Shown: positions 9,280 to 20,054 of the stretch, piece by piece
How the letters are laid out: each line of letters opens with the position of its first letter
How positions within the stretch are numbered: position 1 is the stretch's first letter
Assembly (NCBI GenBank): GCA_001543395.1
Contig: LPNG01000012.1
Location: 1-40,558 of the forward strand
DNA: 40,558 nt
Source: Candidatus Alcium sp. F082
Lineage (GTDB): Bacteria; Bacteroidota; Bacteroidia; Bacteroidales; F082
Direction: 5' to 3'
Notes under the pieces: model-generated
What the model saw: only the letters and a program-made list of their open reading frames with translations
Databases searched by the model: none
Told to the model about the DNA's origin: nothing
Made by a program: the position numbers and the translations under genes

Positions 9280-9302
9280 GATAAAAAAAGATAGTATCTT
9301 TG
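9274..9302 (+). promoter_or_regulatory. Bacteroidota-type promoter for the T9SS protein at 9356
   Basis: A -7 element TATCTTTG (9295-9302) matches TAnnTTTG exactly. A TTG lies 18 bp upstream (9274-9276), a suitable -33 position. The predicted start of transcription falls inside the palindrome at 9298-9327, about 45-50 nt before the ATG. Confidence 0.65.
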
Positions 9303-9327
9303 CTGTGCGGCTAGCCGCACAGCAAAG
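9298..9327. promoter_or_regulatory. Perfect 30-bp palindrome overlapping the promoter
   Basis: The half-site CTTTGCTGTGCGGCT is followed immediately by its exact reverse complement. It begins within the -7 element and spans the probable transcription start. No uninterrupted T-run follows on the + strand, so an ordinary terminator for the upstream orphan RHS is less convincing. An operator for a dimeric regulator or an RNA hairpin at the transcript start are the main options. The palindrome itself is seen directly; its role is inferred. Confidence 0.6.
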
Positions 9328-9355
9328 TGTTTAACAATCAAAAAACAATAAACCA

Positions 9356-10861
9356 ATGAAAACACAAATCAAACCCTTTGGATTACATCGAAAAGTCGTC
9401 TTGGCTGTTTTGGTCTTGGTCCTTCCTTTATTCTCCTCGGCACAAATACGCATAGATTGGCAACAATGCTATGGAGGAGAAGGCCATGATCACGGGCAAT
9501 GCATCCTTCCAATAAATGGAGGATTTCTCGTTTGTGGTGTGGTTGCTGCCCCACAAAACACAGGCATGGTTTCATGTGGCATAGTGAGCGAGTATGACAA
9601 TACATGGCTGATTCGGATTGACGGCCAAGGCATTTTGCAAAACCAACAGTGTTGGAATTGGGATGAAGATTTCTACCTTAAGGAATTCATATCCCTTGAA
9701 AGCGCCAAAACGGATAACAATGAGTTTTATATGAATGCTCATACTAACGGCAAGGTTACTATTCTAAAACTGGACGAAAACCTAAATGAATTATGGAGGC
9801 GTACGCCAGGGTATTACGGCACACAAATCCTGCCAACCGATGACGGCGGTGTGCTTTTGGGTGGTTCATACGGCTATCTTAACAAAAGTCAGGGGACGGA
9901 CACCATTCTAAAACTGGATGGCGAGGGCAACACCGAATGGAAGATCTCTGCAGGCATGGCGGTAGTAAAAATAATACGAGCCAAGGATGGTGGATTTCTG
10001 GTTGGCGGTAGCGACAATGAAGTCTTGAACGATTATTATATTTTGAAAGTAAACCAAAACGGGGAAATAGTAGAAAGTATAGCACTAGGTACTACCTATC
10101 CTCGTATTTTATTGGAGCTTGAAGACGGATTCTTGTTGGCTGGAAATGTTGGTCCTGACGGACCAAATGCCCATGGGGAATTCGACATATTGCTTTCTCG
10201 CATCGATGAGGCTGGCCATATCCTATGGCAGCGCAGCTGTGGGGGGTCGTCAAACGATTTGCTTAGCAATGTTTTCGCCAATGCTAACGGAGGATTCACA
10301 GTATTCGGATACACCAATTCAAACGATGGCGACCTGCATAATAGAGCGGGAAACGACTATGATATTTGGGTGTTTCATATCGATGCTTCTGGAGAATTGA
10401 TGTGGGAACGCAGCATTGGTTCGCCAACGAATCACGAATGGATAGAAAACAAATATCCCAGCGTCAAAAGGACTGGCGAATACAAATATGCCATGGCTGG
10501 CACTATGTGTTGGGAAGAGACACCCTCGGGCGACGTCAACTGCTCCAACAGCGCCGAGATTCCCAATTCTGGGCAAAACTACTGGGTGCTGCATGTTACG
10601 GATACAATCAACAGCACCGGTATTCCTGAGCCGCTGTCACCGACAGGCATTCAGATGTATCCCAACCCCACCTATGGTAGAGTGACCCTCCAAGGCATTG
10701 AACCCGTCGAAGTGCAAGTCTTCGATGCCCTCGGCCAATGGGTAAAGTCCTTCTACAACACCAACGAAATCCTTTTGGGCGACCTCCCAAAAGGCATGTA
10801 TCTGATAAAAGCCGTGTTGGAGGACGGAAAGACATTTACCGACAAGGTGGTGAAGGAATAG
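9356..10861 (+). CDS. T9SS-secreted protein with beta-propeller-like repeats
   Basis: 501 residues. The signal peptide ends near residue 30 (LPLFSSAQ). The middle contains repeated units of the form DGGxLxGGS...I.KLDxxGNxEW (for example DGGVLLGGSYG, DGGFLVGGSDN, GGFTVFGYTN), as seen in beta-propeller-like secreted proteins of Bacteroidota. The C-terminus is a type A T9SS sorting domain: MYPNPTYGRVTLQG, VFDALGQWV, then LPKGMYLIKAVLEDG and KVVKE. It should be exported by Sec and then anchored or released at the surface by T9SS. No catalytic motif is seen. It has its own promoter, so it need not belong to the RHS operon. The molecular role is unknown. Confidence 0.85.
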   Translation: MKTQIKPFGLHRKVVLAVLVLVLPLFSSAQIRIDWQQCYGGEGHDHGQCILPINGGFLVCGVVAAPQNTGMVSCGIVSEYDNTWLIRIDGQGILQNQQCWNWDEDFYLKEFISLESAKTDNNEFYMNAHTNGKVTILKLDENLNELWRRTPGYYGTQILPTDDGGVLLGGSYGYLNKSQGTDTILKLDGEGNTEWKISAGMAVVKIIRAKDGGFLVGGSDNEVLNDYYILKVNQNGEIVESIALGTTYPRILLELEDGFLLAGNVGPDGPNAHGEFDILLSRIDEAGHILWQRSCGGSSNDLLSNVFANANGGFTVFGYTNSNDGDLHNRAGNDYDIWVFHIDASGELMWERSIGSPTNHEWIENKYPSVKRTGEYKYAMAGTMCWEETPSGDVNCSNSAEIPNSGQNYWVLHVTDTINSTGIPEPLSPTGIQMYPNPTYGRVTLQGIEPVEVQVFDALGQWVKSFYNTNEILLGDLPKGMYLIKAVLEDGKTFTDKVVKE

Positions 10862-10880
10862 AGATGCCCTAAATGTTTAA

Positions 10881-10927
10881 AGCGGCGGTGGCAAGCGTTA
10901 CCATCGAGCAATCGCTTCTGCCGCCGC
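10881..10927 (+). other. GC-rich imperfect hairpin after the T9SS gene
   Basis: GCGGCGG (10882-10888) and AAGCG (10893-10897) pair with CGCTT (10913-10917) and CCGCCGC (10921-10927), with an internal loop and a 15-nt apex. There is no following T-run, so an intrinsic terminator is only possible, not clear. Confidence 0.4.
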
Positions 10928-10974
10928 GGTTAACAAAAACAAGTCAACCAAAACGCCATACAAAAACAACAAAA

Positions 10975-11006
10975 TTGCAATAGTTCATTTCTTTTGCCTA
11001 TTTTTG
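10975..11006 (+). promoter_or_regulatory. Promoter of the sigma-54 activator-type regulator, very short leader
   Basis: TATTTTTG (10999-11006) fits TAnnTTTG and a TTG sits 21 bp upstream (10975-10977). Only 11 nt separate the -7 element from the ATG at 11018, so the transcript would be nearly leaderless, or translation starts at the second Met (11027). Confidence 0.6.
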
Positions 11007-11017
11007 CGCAAAATTAA

Positions 11018-12187
11018 ATGAAAAAGATGACCAAGATACTCATCATCGACGACGAGGCTCCCATCCGTAGGGTGCTGCGCGATATCCTCGAGAACGAAAG
11101 CTATCAGGTAGCCGATGCCTCAACAGGCATGGAGGCCTTACAACATATTAAGGAGCAAGACTTTGACGCCATTTTCTGCGACATCAAGATGCCGGAGATG
11201 GACGGCATAGAGACCCTTGAAGCCATCCGAAAGGAGTCGGACGTGCCCGTCATCATGCTCTCGGGCCACGGCACCATCGAGACCGCCGTGGAAGCCATCA
11301 AGAAAGGCGCCTTCGACTTCATCCCCAAGCCGCCCGACCTGAACCGACTGCTCATCACCCTGCGCAACGCCCTCGACAAGAAGAACCTGACCACCGAAAA
11401 CAAGGTCCTGAAGAAAGCCGTCAAGATCCAAAACCAGATGATTGGCGAGTCGGCACCCATGCTGGAGGTTAAGGACATGATCGCCAAGGTGGCACCCACC
11501 AACGCAAGGGTGCTCATCACAGGCGAAAACGGCACAGGCAAGGAACTCGTCGCCAGACAATTGCACGAACTCAGCACCCGCGGCAGCGGTCCCTTCATCG
11601 AAGTGAACTGCGCCGCCATACCTTCCGAATTGATAGAAAGCGAACTGTTTGGCCACGAAAAAGGCTCGTTCACCTCAGCCATCAAACAGAAAAAGGGCGA
11701 CTTCGAGTTGGCCGATGGCGGCACCCTCTTCTTGGACGAGATTGGCGACATGAGCCTCTCGGCCCAAGCCAAGGTGCTGCGTGCCTTGCAGGAAAACAAG
11801 ATCGTGCGCGTTGGCGGCGAGAAGGAAATCCCTGTGAACGTGAGGATTGTGGCCGCCACCAACAAGAACCTGAAGGCCGAGATCGAAAAGGGCAACTTCC
11901 GCGAAGACCTCTACCACCGCTTGAGCGTCATCGTCATACAAGTGCCGCCCTTGCGCGAGCGCAAAGACGACATCCCGCTCCTGGTGCAAAGTTTCGTTGA
12001 GTCGCTCTCGCAAGACATGGGCAAGGCCGCTCCCACCTTCGAACAGGAGGCCATCGAGGCTTTGCAGCAATACCAATGGACAGGCAACATCCGCGAGCTG
12101 CACAACATCGTGGAACGCCTCGTCATCCTCTGCGGTAGCACCATCACCAAGGACGACGTGGTACGTTTCGGCAACCCTCTGAACTAA
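11018..12187 (+). CDS. Sigma-54-dependent response regulator (NtrC/AtoC-like) lacking an HTH domain
   Basis: 389 residues. A receiver domain (about 5-120) has the acidic pair D11-D12 region, phospho-acceptor Asp55 (FCDIKMP) and Lys104. An AAA+ sigma-54 interaction domain follows (about 140-370), with Walker A GENGTGKE (169-176), a GAFTGA-loop variant GSFTSA (216-221), Walker B TLFLDEIGD (236-244) and arginine-finger region FREDLYHRL. The protein ends at NPLN just after the AAA+ lid, 60-80 residues shorter than NtrC. It has no Fis-type HTH, so it may activate sigma-54 promoters from solution, as some other HTH-less members do. The partner histidine kinase is not in the window. It is monocistronic in appearance, between a T9SS gene and tmRNA. 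Confidence 0.93.
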   Translation: MKKMTKILIIDDEAPIRRVLRDILENESYQVADASTGMEALQHIKEQDFDAIFCDIKMPEMDGIETLEAIRKESDVPVIMLSGHGTIETAVEAIKKGAFDFIPKPPDLNRLLITLRNALDKKNLTTENKVLKKAVKIQNQMIGESAPMLEVKDMIAKVAPTNARVLITGENGTGKELVARQLHELSTRGSGPFIEVNCAAIPSELIESELFGHEKGSFTSAIKQKKGDFELADGGTLFLDEIGDMSLSAQAKVLRALQENKIVRVGGEKEIPVNVRIVAATNKNLKAEIEKGNFREDLYHRLSVIVIQVPPLRERKDDIPLLVQSFVESLSQDMGKAAPTFEQEAIEALQQYQWTGNIRELHNIVERLVILCGSTITKDDVVRFGNPLN

Positions 12188-12205
12188 AAAATAGCGCCTC
12201 TCCCC

Positions 12206-12236
12206 TTGCGGGGTAATGAAAATAGCTGTACTTTTG
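12206..12236 (+). promoter_or_regulatory. Promoter of tmRNA
   Basis: TACTTTTG (12229-12236) matches TAnnTTTG, with TTG 20 bp upstream (12206-12208). The mature tmRNA 5' end lies about 110 nt downstream, leaving a leader to be removed by RNase P-type processing. A small CCCC-TTGC-GGGG hairpin overlaps the -33 element. Confidence 0.6.
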
Positions 12237-12346
12237 CAGCTCGTTCTTTGAAGATGACAAATTAGAACTGTCAATACAAGGTAGCGGGCAGACACACAGG
12301 TCCGCCCCTACTCTAAACTCTCAACACTAAACTCTAAACTAAACAA

Positions 12347-14331
<1,985 letters not shown>

Positions 14332-14332
<1 letters not shown>

Positions 14333-14748
14333 TGAAAGCCTCCATATCCTTCCCCGAACTGCAGGACCTCATCACTGAGAAAGCCAAGCAGCACATATCG
14401 TTTTCCCATGTCGACGGCAGGACGGTCCGCGTGACTTACCCGCTCAACCTGGGTTTCATCAAAAAAGACATCTCCGCCAACCTTATCATCAAAGAGGTGA
14501 TTGGGAGCGACCTATTGGTGCAGCTCTCGGCTGGCATGGGCACCGACACCCTGCTCACCACCGTCCTCAGCCTGCTGAAGGACAAGATTCCGGCAGGGAT
14601 GATAGAGAAACGTCCCGACAGCCTCCTTATGCTGCACCTCGGTGAGATTGAGCAAGTGAAAAGCGTGTTCGACACCATCGACGTCTCCGACCTGCGTGTG
14701 CTCAGCGACGGGCTGGAAGTGGAAGGAACACTGAAAAAGCAAGAATAA
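14332..14748 (+). CDS. Small conserved-looking protein of unknown function
   Basis: 138 residues, starting inside the guaB stop (TAATG), so probably translationally coupled. There is no signal peptide or membrane segment. The sequence alternates hydrophobic and polar residues (VRVTYPLNLGFIKKDISAN, LIIKEVIGSDLLVQLSAG), which suggests a mostly beta fold, followed by an amphipathic helix (LLTTVLSLLKDKI). I do not recognise a family. Its place between guaB and the envelope chaperones suggests a cytoplasmic role only because no export signal is present. A real gene is supported by the overlap and by codon use matching the neighbours. Confidence 0.8.
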
Positions 14749-14766
14749 TAATAGAGGAATAAAAAA

Positions 14767-16785
14767 ATGAAGAAGTTTAATTTTCTGAAAATGTTTGTTT
14801 TGGCATCCATTATGATGCCTGCCATCATGGTCTGTGCCCAGTCGAAACTCGACAAACAGGTGATGATGACCATCGGCGATCAGGATATCACCGTGAAGGA
14901 GTTCTGCGACGTGTATTACAAGAACAACCTCAAGAGTGATGTCATCGAGAAGAAGACAGTGGACGAATACCTCGACCTCTTCACCACCTTCCGCATGAAG
15001 GTCATGGAGGCTGAGCGCCTGAAGCTCGACACCAGCGCCAAGTTCCAGAAAGAACTGGCCGGATATCGCAAGCAGCTAGCCAAGCCTTTCATGAGCAGCG
15101 ACGATATCACCGACGAGCTCGTCGAGGAGGCCTACCAGCGCAAGCTGAAGGACATCCGCGCCTCGCACATCCTCATCCGTTGCGACAAGAACGCCTTGCC
15201 TTCGGATACGTTGAGAGCCTACAACAAAGCCATGGATCTCCGCAAGCGCGCCTTGAAAGGCGAAGACTTCGGCGACCTCGCCGTGAGATACTCCGACGAC
15301 CCCTCGGCCAAGGACACGCCAGCCACTGAGCAAGCCCCTGCTCGTCCGGGCAACAGAGGCGACCTCGGCTATTTCACCGTCTTCGACATGGTGTATCCCT
15401 TTGAGACGGGTGCCTACAACACCAAGGAAGGCGACATCTCCATGCCGGTGCGCAGCGACTTCGGCTATCACCTCATCAAGGTGCAGAGCAAGACCGACGC
15501 CATGGGCAACATCCAAGCCGCCCACATCTTCCTTCAGCTGCCTTACGGCGCCTCCGAAGAAGATGAAGCCGCCATGCAACAAAAAGCCAACAACATCTAC
15601 AACGAGTTGAAGGCTAAAGACGGTAAGAACTGGAGTGAGATGGTCAAACAACATTCCGACGACCGAGGCACGGTAGGTCGCGACGGCGCCCTGTCGTCGT
15701 TCACGGTCAGCCGCATCGTCCCCGAGTTCATCGAAGCCTGCAAGTCGCTCGAAATCGGCGAGATCGCCAAGCCCGTGCGCACCATGTACGGCTATCACAT
15801 CATCAAGCTGTTGGGCAAGTCGGGTGTCGGTACCTTCGAGAAGGAATCCAAGGGCTTGAGCGAACGCATCGAGAAAGACATGCGCTCGAAGAAGTCGGAA
15901 GAAGTGGTGCTCAAGCAAGTCAGAAGCGAATACAAGTTCAAGCAGAACGACAAGAACTTGGAGGCTTTCATGGCCACCATCGACAGCACCATCCTGCGCA
16001 AGGCCTACGAGCCTTCTGACAAGGTCGACATGAACGCCACCCTCTTCACGCTGGAAGGCAAGCCCACCAAGGTGAGCGACTTCGTCAGCTATATCAAGAA
16101 GAACATGACGCCTCAGAAATACGTTACCCCGGCCACCTATGCCTCACAACTCTATGAGGCCTTCTCCAATGAGACAACGATGGATTATGCCGATGCCCAC
16201 CTCGAGGAGAAGTACCCCGAGTTTAAGGCCTTGGTCCAGGAATACAAGGACGGCATCCTGCTGTTCGACCTCATGGACAAGGAAGTGTGGGACAAGGCTG
16301 TGAAAGACACCGTTGGTTTGGCAGCGTTCCACGAGCGCAATGCCTCCAAGTACATGTGGGAAGACCGTGTGCTGGCCAGCATCATCACCGTGTCGAAACC
16401 CGAGTCGCTGCCCAAGGTGAAGGCACTCCTCGACAGCGGCGTCGAACTCGACAGCTTGAGAACCGCCTTGCAACGCGACTCCATCACCCATACCTTCGTC
16501 AGAAAAGGCTATTACCAGAGGGGCGACAACCAGTTTGTCGACCAAACCGAATGGAAGGTGGGCGTGAGAAACGAGATCGCCTCGACCGTCGACCAGTCGA
16601 CCACCATCGTCTGCATCAGAGAGGTGCGCAAGCCCGAGCCCAAGACCCTCAGGGAAGCCCGTGGCCTCGTCACCTCCGACTATCAGGTGGAGCTGGAACA
16701 GAAATGGGTGCAGTCGCTGAAGGAACGCTATCCCGTCAAGATCAACGAGAAGGTATTGGACAAAGTCAGAAAGCTGTATAAATGA
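14767..16785 (+). CDS. Periplasmic parvulin-type peptidyl-prolyl isomerase (SurA/PpiC-like), two PPIase domains
   Basis: 672 residues. The signal peptide ends near residue 24 (MVCAQ). A SurA-like N-terminal helical region (about 30-125) is followed by two parvulin domains: about 130-240 (IRASHILIRCD...GDLGYF...FGYHLIKV) and about 250-350 (AAHIFLQLP...GRDGALSSF...YGYHIIKLL). A long C-terminal part continues past residue 360. It should assist folding of outer-membrane proteins in the periplasm. An AGAGGA purine stretch 8 nt before the ATG (14753-14758) may act as ribosome-binding site. Its stop overlaps the next start (ATGA). Confidence 0.92.
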   Translation: MKKFNFLKMFVLASIMMPAIMVCAQSKLDKQVMMTIGDQDITVKEFCDVYYKNNLKSDVIEKKTVDEYLDLFTTFRMKVMEAERLKLDTSAKFQKELAGYRKQLAKPFMSSDDITDELVEEAYQRKLKDIRASHILIRCDKNALPSDTLRAYNKAMDLRKRALKGEDFGDLAVRYSDDPSAKDTPATEQAPARPGNRGDLGYFTVFDMVYPFETGAYNTKEGDISMPVRSDFGYHLIKVQSKTDAMGNIQAAHIFLQLPYGASEEDEAAMQQKANNIYNELKAKDGKNWSEMVKQHSDDRGTVGRDGALSSFTVSRIVPEFIEACKSLEIGEIAKPVRTMYGYHIIKLLGKSGVGTFEKESKGLSERIEKDMRSKKSEEVVLKQVRSEYKFKQNDKNLEAFMATIDSTILRKAYEPSDKVDMNATLFTLEGKPTKVSDFVSYIKKNMTPQKYVTPATYASQLYEAFSNETTMDYADAHLEEKYPEFKALVQEYKDGILLFDLMDKEVWDKAVKDTVGLAAFHERNASKYMWEDRVLASIITVSKPESLPKVKALLDSGVELDSLRTALQRDSITHTFVRKGYYQRGDNQFVDQTEWKVGVRNEIASTVDQSTTIVCIREVRKPEPKTLREARGLVTSDYQVELEQKWVQSLKERYPVKINEKVLDKVRKLYK

Positions 16786-17663
16786 AGCGATTGAGCCTCG
16801 TCATCGGCGTCAGCATCCTCATGATGCTGGCAGGTTGCGATTTCTTTGAGAAAAGTTCAAAGGAAGTCGTCGTAGCCGAGTGTTACGGCAAATACCTCTA
16901 CGAGTCGGACCTCGAAGGCATCGTCCCAAAAGGCGCCTCCATCATGGACAGCATCCAACGTGTCAGTACCTTCATCGACTCATGGGTCAAGAGACAGGTG
17001 CTGCTGCACCAAGCCGAGAACAACCTTGACAAGGAAGAGCTCGACCTCAAGAAACAGTTAGAGGAATACCGCAACTCACTCGTCATCTACGCCTACGAGA
17101 GCCATCTCATCAACCAGAAACTCGACACCATAGTCAGTGACGACGAGATTGCCGAATACTACGAGCAACACAAGGAAGACTTCCAGCTCCGCAACACCAT
17201 GGTACGCGCGGCCTACGTCATCATCGGCGAAGACAGCAAACAAAAAGCCACGTTCCAGAAACTGCTGAGCGACCCCGACACGCTGCTTCTGCAAAACATA
17301 GACGTACAGGCCAATTACTATGCCGTCAAGAGCTATCTTGACGTCGACCAATGGATGCGTCTCGACGAACTTACCAAAATCATCCCCATCGAGATCTTCA
17401 ACGCGGAGAGCTTCTTGAAGAAGAACAAGTTCGTCTGCTTCGACATGAACGAATACACCTATATGGTGCGTTTCGTCGACTACCTCTTGGAGGAAAGCAC
17501 CTCGCCATTGGAGATGGAACATGACAACATCAAGAGCATCATACTGGCCCGCCGCAAGCAAGCCTTGACGGAGAAAATGAAGACCGACCTCTACGAAAAG
17601 GCAAAAAAAGACCATGCCTTTGAAATATATGTCGGGTCACCCGTGTTATATAACAACGATTAA
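16782..17663 (+). CDS. SurA-N-like lipoprotein without a PPIase domain
   Basis: 293 residues. A lipoprotein signal ends in LAGC (Cys19). The region about 30-145 looks like the SurA N-terminal chaperone module: a short VVAECYGKYLYESDLEG opening, then FIDSWVKRQVLLHQAE and long helices ending DDEIAEYYEQHKEDF. The parvulin signature (SHIL..., GELGF, FGYHIIKL) is absent, so it is probably a chaperone or holdase without isomerase activity. It overlaps the genes on both sides (ATGA at the start, TAATG at the end), placing it firmly between two parvulin chaperones; the three products probably cooperate in outer-membrane protein transit. Confidence 0.85.
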   Translation: MKRLSLVIGVSILMMLAGCDFFEKSSKEVVVAECYGKYLYESDLEGIVPKGASIMDSIQRVSTFIDSWVKRQVLLHQAENNLDKEELDLKKQLEEYRNSLVIYAYESHLINQKLDTIVSDDEIAEYYEQHKEDFQLRNTMVRAAYVIIGEDSKQKATFQKLLSDPDTLLLQNIDVQANYYAVKSYLDVDQWMRLDELTKIIPIEIFNAESFLKKNKFVCFDMNEYTYMVRFVDYLLEESTSPLEMEHDNIKSIILARRKQALTEKMKTDLYEKAKKDHAFEIYVGSPVLYNND

Positions 17664-19054
17664 TGTTTACAACGATGAAAAGAAACCTGATTATCATAGC
17701 ACTCATGCTTTTAGCCCTGCCGATGATGGCACAGAACCGCCAGTCACAAGTGATTGACAAGGTGGTGGCTGTGGTCGGAAAGAACATCATCCTGCAGTCG
17801 GACATTGAGAACCAATACATCCAATACCGCATGCAAGGCATGGCGGAAGGCACGGGAAAAGAAGTGCGCGGCCGTATCTTGGAAGACCTGCTGCTTCAGA
17901 AACTCATGCTCAACCAGGCCGAGATGGACAGCATCACCGTCACCGACGAGCAGGTGGAAGCCGAGCTGAACAGGAGGATACAATGGTTTATCGCCCGCAT
18001 CGGCTCACAGGAGAAGATGGAGGCCCAGTTTGGCAAGAGCATGTCGGAAATCAAAGACGAGGTGCGTCAGGCTTCCAAAGACAATATGCTGCAGGAGCAA
18101 GTGCAGGCCAAAATCATGGAAAACGTGGTGGTGACGCCCAAAGAAGTCAAGGAGTTCTACCGCGACATCCCGCGCGACAGCCTTCCGATGATCGATTCCG
18201 ACTACGAACTCGTGCAAATCGTGAAGCGCCCGCCCGTCAGCATCGACGAGAAACTGATGGTGAAAGACCGCCTCTATCAGATACGCAAGCGCATCCTTGA
18301 CGGCGAGAGCAGCTTCGCCACCATGGCGGTGCTCTATTCTGAGGACCCTGGCTCGTCGCGACAAGGCGGTGAGCTCGGCTTCGCCGGCAAGGGCGTGTAT
18401 GCCACCGAGTTTGAGAACGTGGCCTTCAACCTCCGTGACGGCGAGATCTCGGATGTGGTGGAGACCGAATTCGGATTCCATATCATCCAACTCATCGAGC
18501 GTCGTGGCGAGACCATCAACTGCCGCCACATCCTGCTTACCGCCAAGGTGCCCGTCGAAGCCTTGGAGAAAGCCCAAAACGAGCTCGACTCCGTCGCACA
18601 GCTGGTGCGCAACGGCAACATGACCTTCGAAGAGGCCTGCAAGAAATACAGTGACGACGACTCCAAGAACAACGGAGGTTATCTCACCAACATGGGCACG
18701 GGAGGCAACTGGCTCAGCATGAAAGACCTGCAAGAGTTGGAACAGAGTTATCCGGAATACAAGAACTTGGCCTTCGTCATCAACCGTCTCGAAGTGGGTG
18801 AGATCAGCGATCCCTTGCCTATGACGACCAACGACAACAAGGACGCCTTCCGCCTTATCATGATCAAGCGCAAGACCGAGCCTCACCAAGCCAACCTCAA
18901 AGACGACTACAACCTCATCCAGAACTGGGCGATGAGCCAAAAACGCCAGGAGGCCTTGGGCAAATGGGTGAGCGAGAAAGCCGCCAAAGCCTATATCCGA
19001 CTCGACGACACCTTTAAAGACTACGACTTTTATTACGATTGGAAATTTCAATGA
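17663..19054 (+). CDS. surA: Periplasmic chaperone/peptidyl-prolyl isomerase SurA
   Basis: 463 residues from 17663; an alternative ATG at 17675 would give a cleaner signal peptide (MKRNLIIIALMLLALPMMAQ). The mature part opens with VIDKVVAVVGKNIILQSDIE, the classic SurA N-domain start. Two parvulin domains follow: about 180-280 (YELVQIV...GGELGFAGKG...FGFHIIQLI) and about 285-395 (CRHILLTA...NNGGYLTNMG). SurA escorts unfolded outer-membrane proteins through the periplasm to the BAM complex. Start and stop both overlap neighbouring genes. Confidence 0.93.
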   Translation: MFTTMKRNLIIIALMLLALPMMAQNRQSQVIDKVVAVVGKNIILQSDIENQYIQYRMQGMAEGTGKEVRGRILEDLLLQKLMLNQAEMDSITVTDEQVEAELNRRIQWFIARIGSQEKMEAQFGKSMSEIKDEVRQASKDNMLQEQVQAKIMENVVVTPKEVKEFYRDIPRDSLPMIDSDYELVQIVKRPPVSIDEKLMVKDRLYQIRKRILDGESSFATMAVLYSEDPGSSRQGGELGFAGKGVYATEFENVAFNLRDGEISDVVETEFGFHIIQLIERRGETINCRHILLTAKVPVEALEKAQNELDSVAQLVRNGNMTFEEACKKYSDDDSKNNGGYLTNMGTGGNWLSMKDLQELEQSYPEYKNLAFVINRLEVGEISDPLPMTTNDNKDAFRLIMIKRKTEPHQANLKDDYNLIQNWAMSQKRQEALGKWVSEKAAKAYIRLDDTFKDYDFYYDWKFQ

Positions 19055-20019
19055 CAAACACATATGCATCTGATGTCGACGGTGCCAAGGCATTGGTCGA
19101 GAAATATGAGACCCTCCGCAAGGAGATCGGCAAAGTCATCGTTGGACAACATGACATCATCCACAACACCATCCTTTCCATTTTCTGCCAAGGCCACGTG
19201 CTGCTCGTCGGCGTGCCCGGCTTGGCCAAGACCCTTTTGGTCAACACCATCGGCAAGGCCTTGGGCTTGAGTTTCAGCCGTATCCAGTTCACCCCCGACC
19301 TCATGCCCTCCGACATCATAGGCACGGAGATCTTGGATGAGTCGCGACAGTTCAAGTTCATCAAAGGCCCCGTCTTCGCCAACATCGTTTTGGCCGACGA
19401 GATCAACCGTACCCCGCCCAAGACGCAGGCTGCCCTGCTCGAGGCCATGCAGGAGAAGAGCATCACCGTGTCGGGCAAGACCTATAAGCTGCAGGAGCCT
19501 TTCTTCGTGTTGGCCACGCAGAACCCCATCGAACAGGAAGGCACCTATCCCCTGCCCGAGGCCCAGCTCGACCGTTTCATGTTCAACCTCATGCTCGACT
19601 ATCCCAGCTACGACGAGGAAATCGACATCGTGAAGAGCACTACGGTGGGCAATGTCGCCGAGGTGAATGCCGTGTTGTCGCCCGAAGAGATCTTGTATTT
19701 CCAGCAACTTGTGCGCCGTGTACCCGTGCCTGACAACGTATACGAATATGCAGTGAACCTTGTCGCCAAGACCCGTCCCCACACAGAAAAAGCCCACGAA
19801 TGGGCCAACCGTTACCTCAGCTGGGGTGCCGGTCCACGTGCCTCGCAATACCTCATCATCGGCGCCAAGGCCAACGCCCTGCTGACGGGCAAATACTCGC
19901 CCGATATCGAGGACGTGCAACGTGTGGCCGTCCCGATCCTGCGACACCGCATCATCCGCAACTACACAGCCGAGGCCGAAGGGGTTTCGATAGAACAGAT
20001 TATTGACACGTTGAAATAA
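19051..20019 (+). CDS. MoxR-family AAA+ ATPase
   Basis: 322 residues from the ATG at 19051, which overlaps the surA stop (ATGA); a TTG at 19039 is a less likely start. Walker A is GVPGLAKT (54-61), Walker B IVLADEINR (112-120), followed by TPPKTQAALLEAMQE and the sensor segment FVLATQNPIEQEGTYPLPEAQLDRF, all diagnostic of MoxR. These cytoplasmic ATPases usually work with VWA-domain and DUF58 proteins (Bat-type operons in Bacteroidota) in envelope stress or complex assembly. No such partner follows here: the gene ends in a terminator shared with a convergent operon. It is co-transcribed with the chaperones, which supports an envelope role. Confidence 0.93.
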   Translation: MTNTYASDVDGAKALVEKYETLRKEIGKVIVGQHDIIHNTILSIFCQGHVLLVGVPGLAKTLLVNTIGKALGLSFSRIQFTPDLMPSDIIGTEILDESRQFKFIKGPVFANIVLADEINRTPPKTQAALLEAMQEKSITVSGKTYKLQEPFFVLATQNPIEQEGTYPLPEAQLDRFMFNLMLDYPSYDEEIDIVKSTTVGNVAEVNAVLSPEEILYFQQLVRRVPVPDNVYEYAVNLVAKTRPHTEKAHEWANRYLSWGAGPRASQYLIIGAKANALLTGKYSPDIEDVQRVAVPILRHRIIRNYTAEAEGVSIEQIIDTLK

Positions 20020-20054
20020 AACAAAAGGGCTGCTCAGCAGCCCTTTTGTTTTAT
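20016..20054. terminator. Bidirectional terminator between the guaB-moxR and rsfS-ftsH operons
   Basis: A 39-bp near-perfect palindrome: an AAAACAAAAGGGCTGCT arm, a 3-4 nt apex and AGCAGCCCTTTTGTTTT. The A/T tracts on both sides give a T-run in either direction. It contains the moxR stop codon and touches the stop codon of the convergent gene. Confidence 0.93.

Noticed and set aside
9298-9327. Terminator for the orphan RHS tip
   Set aside because: The palindrome lacks a good T-run on the + strand and overlaps a strong promoter match. It is kept as a regulatory palindrome instead, though termination is not excluded.
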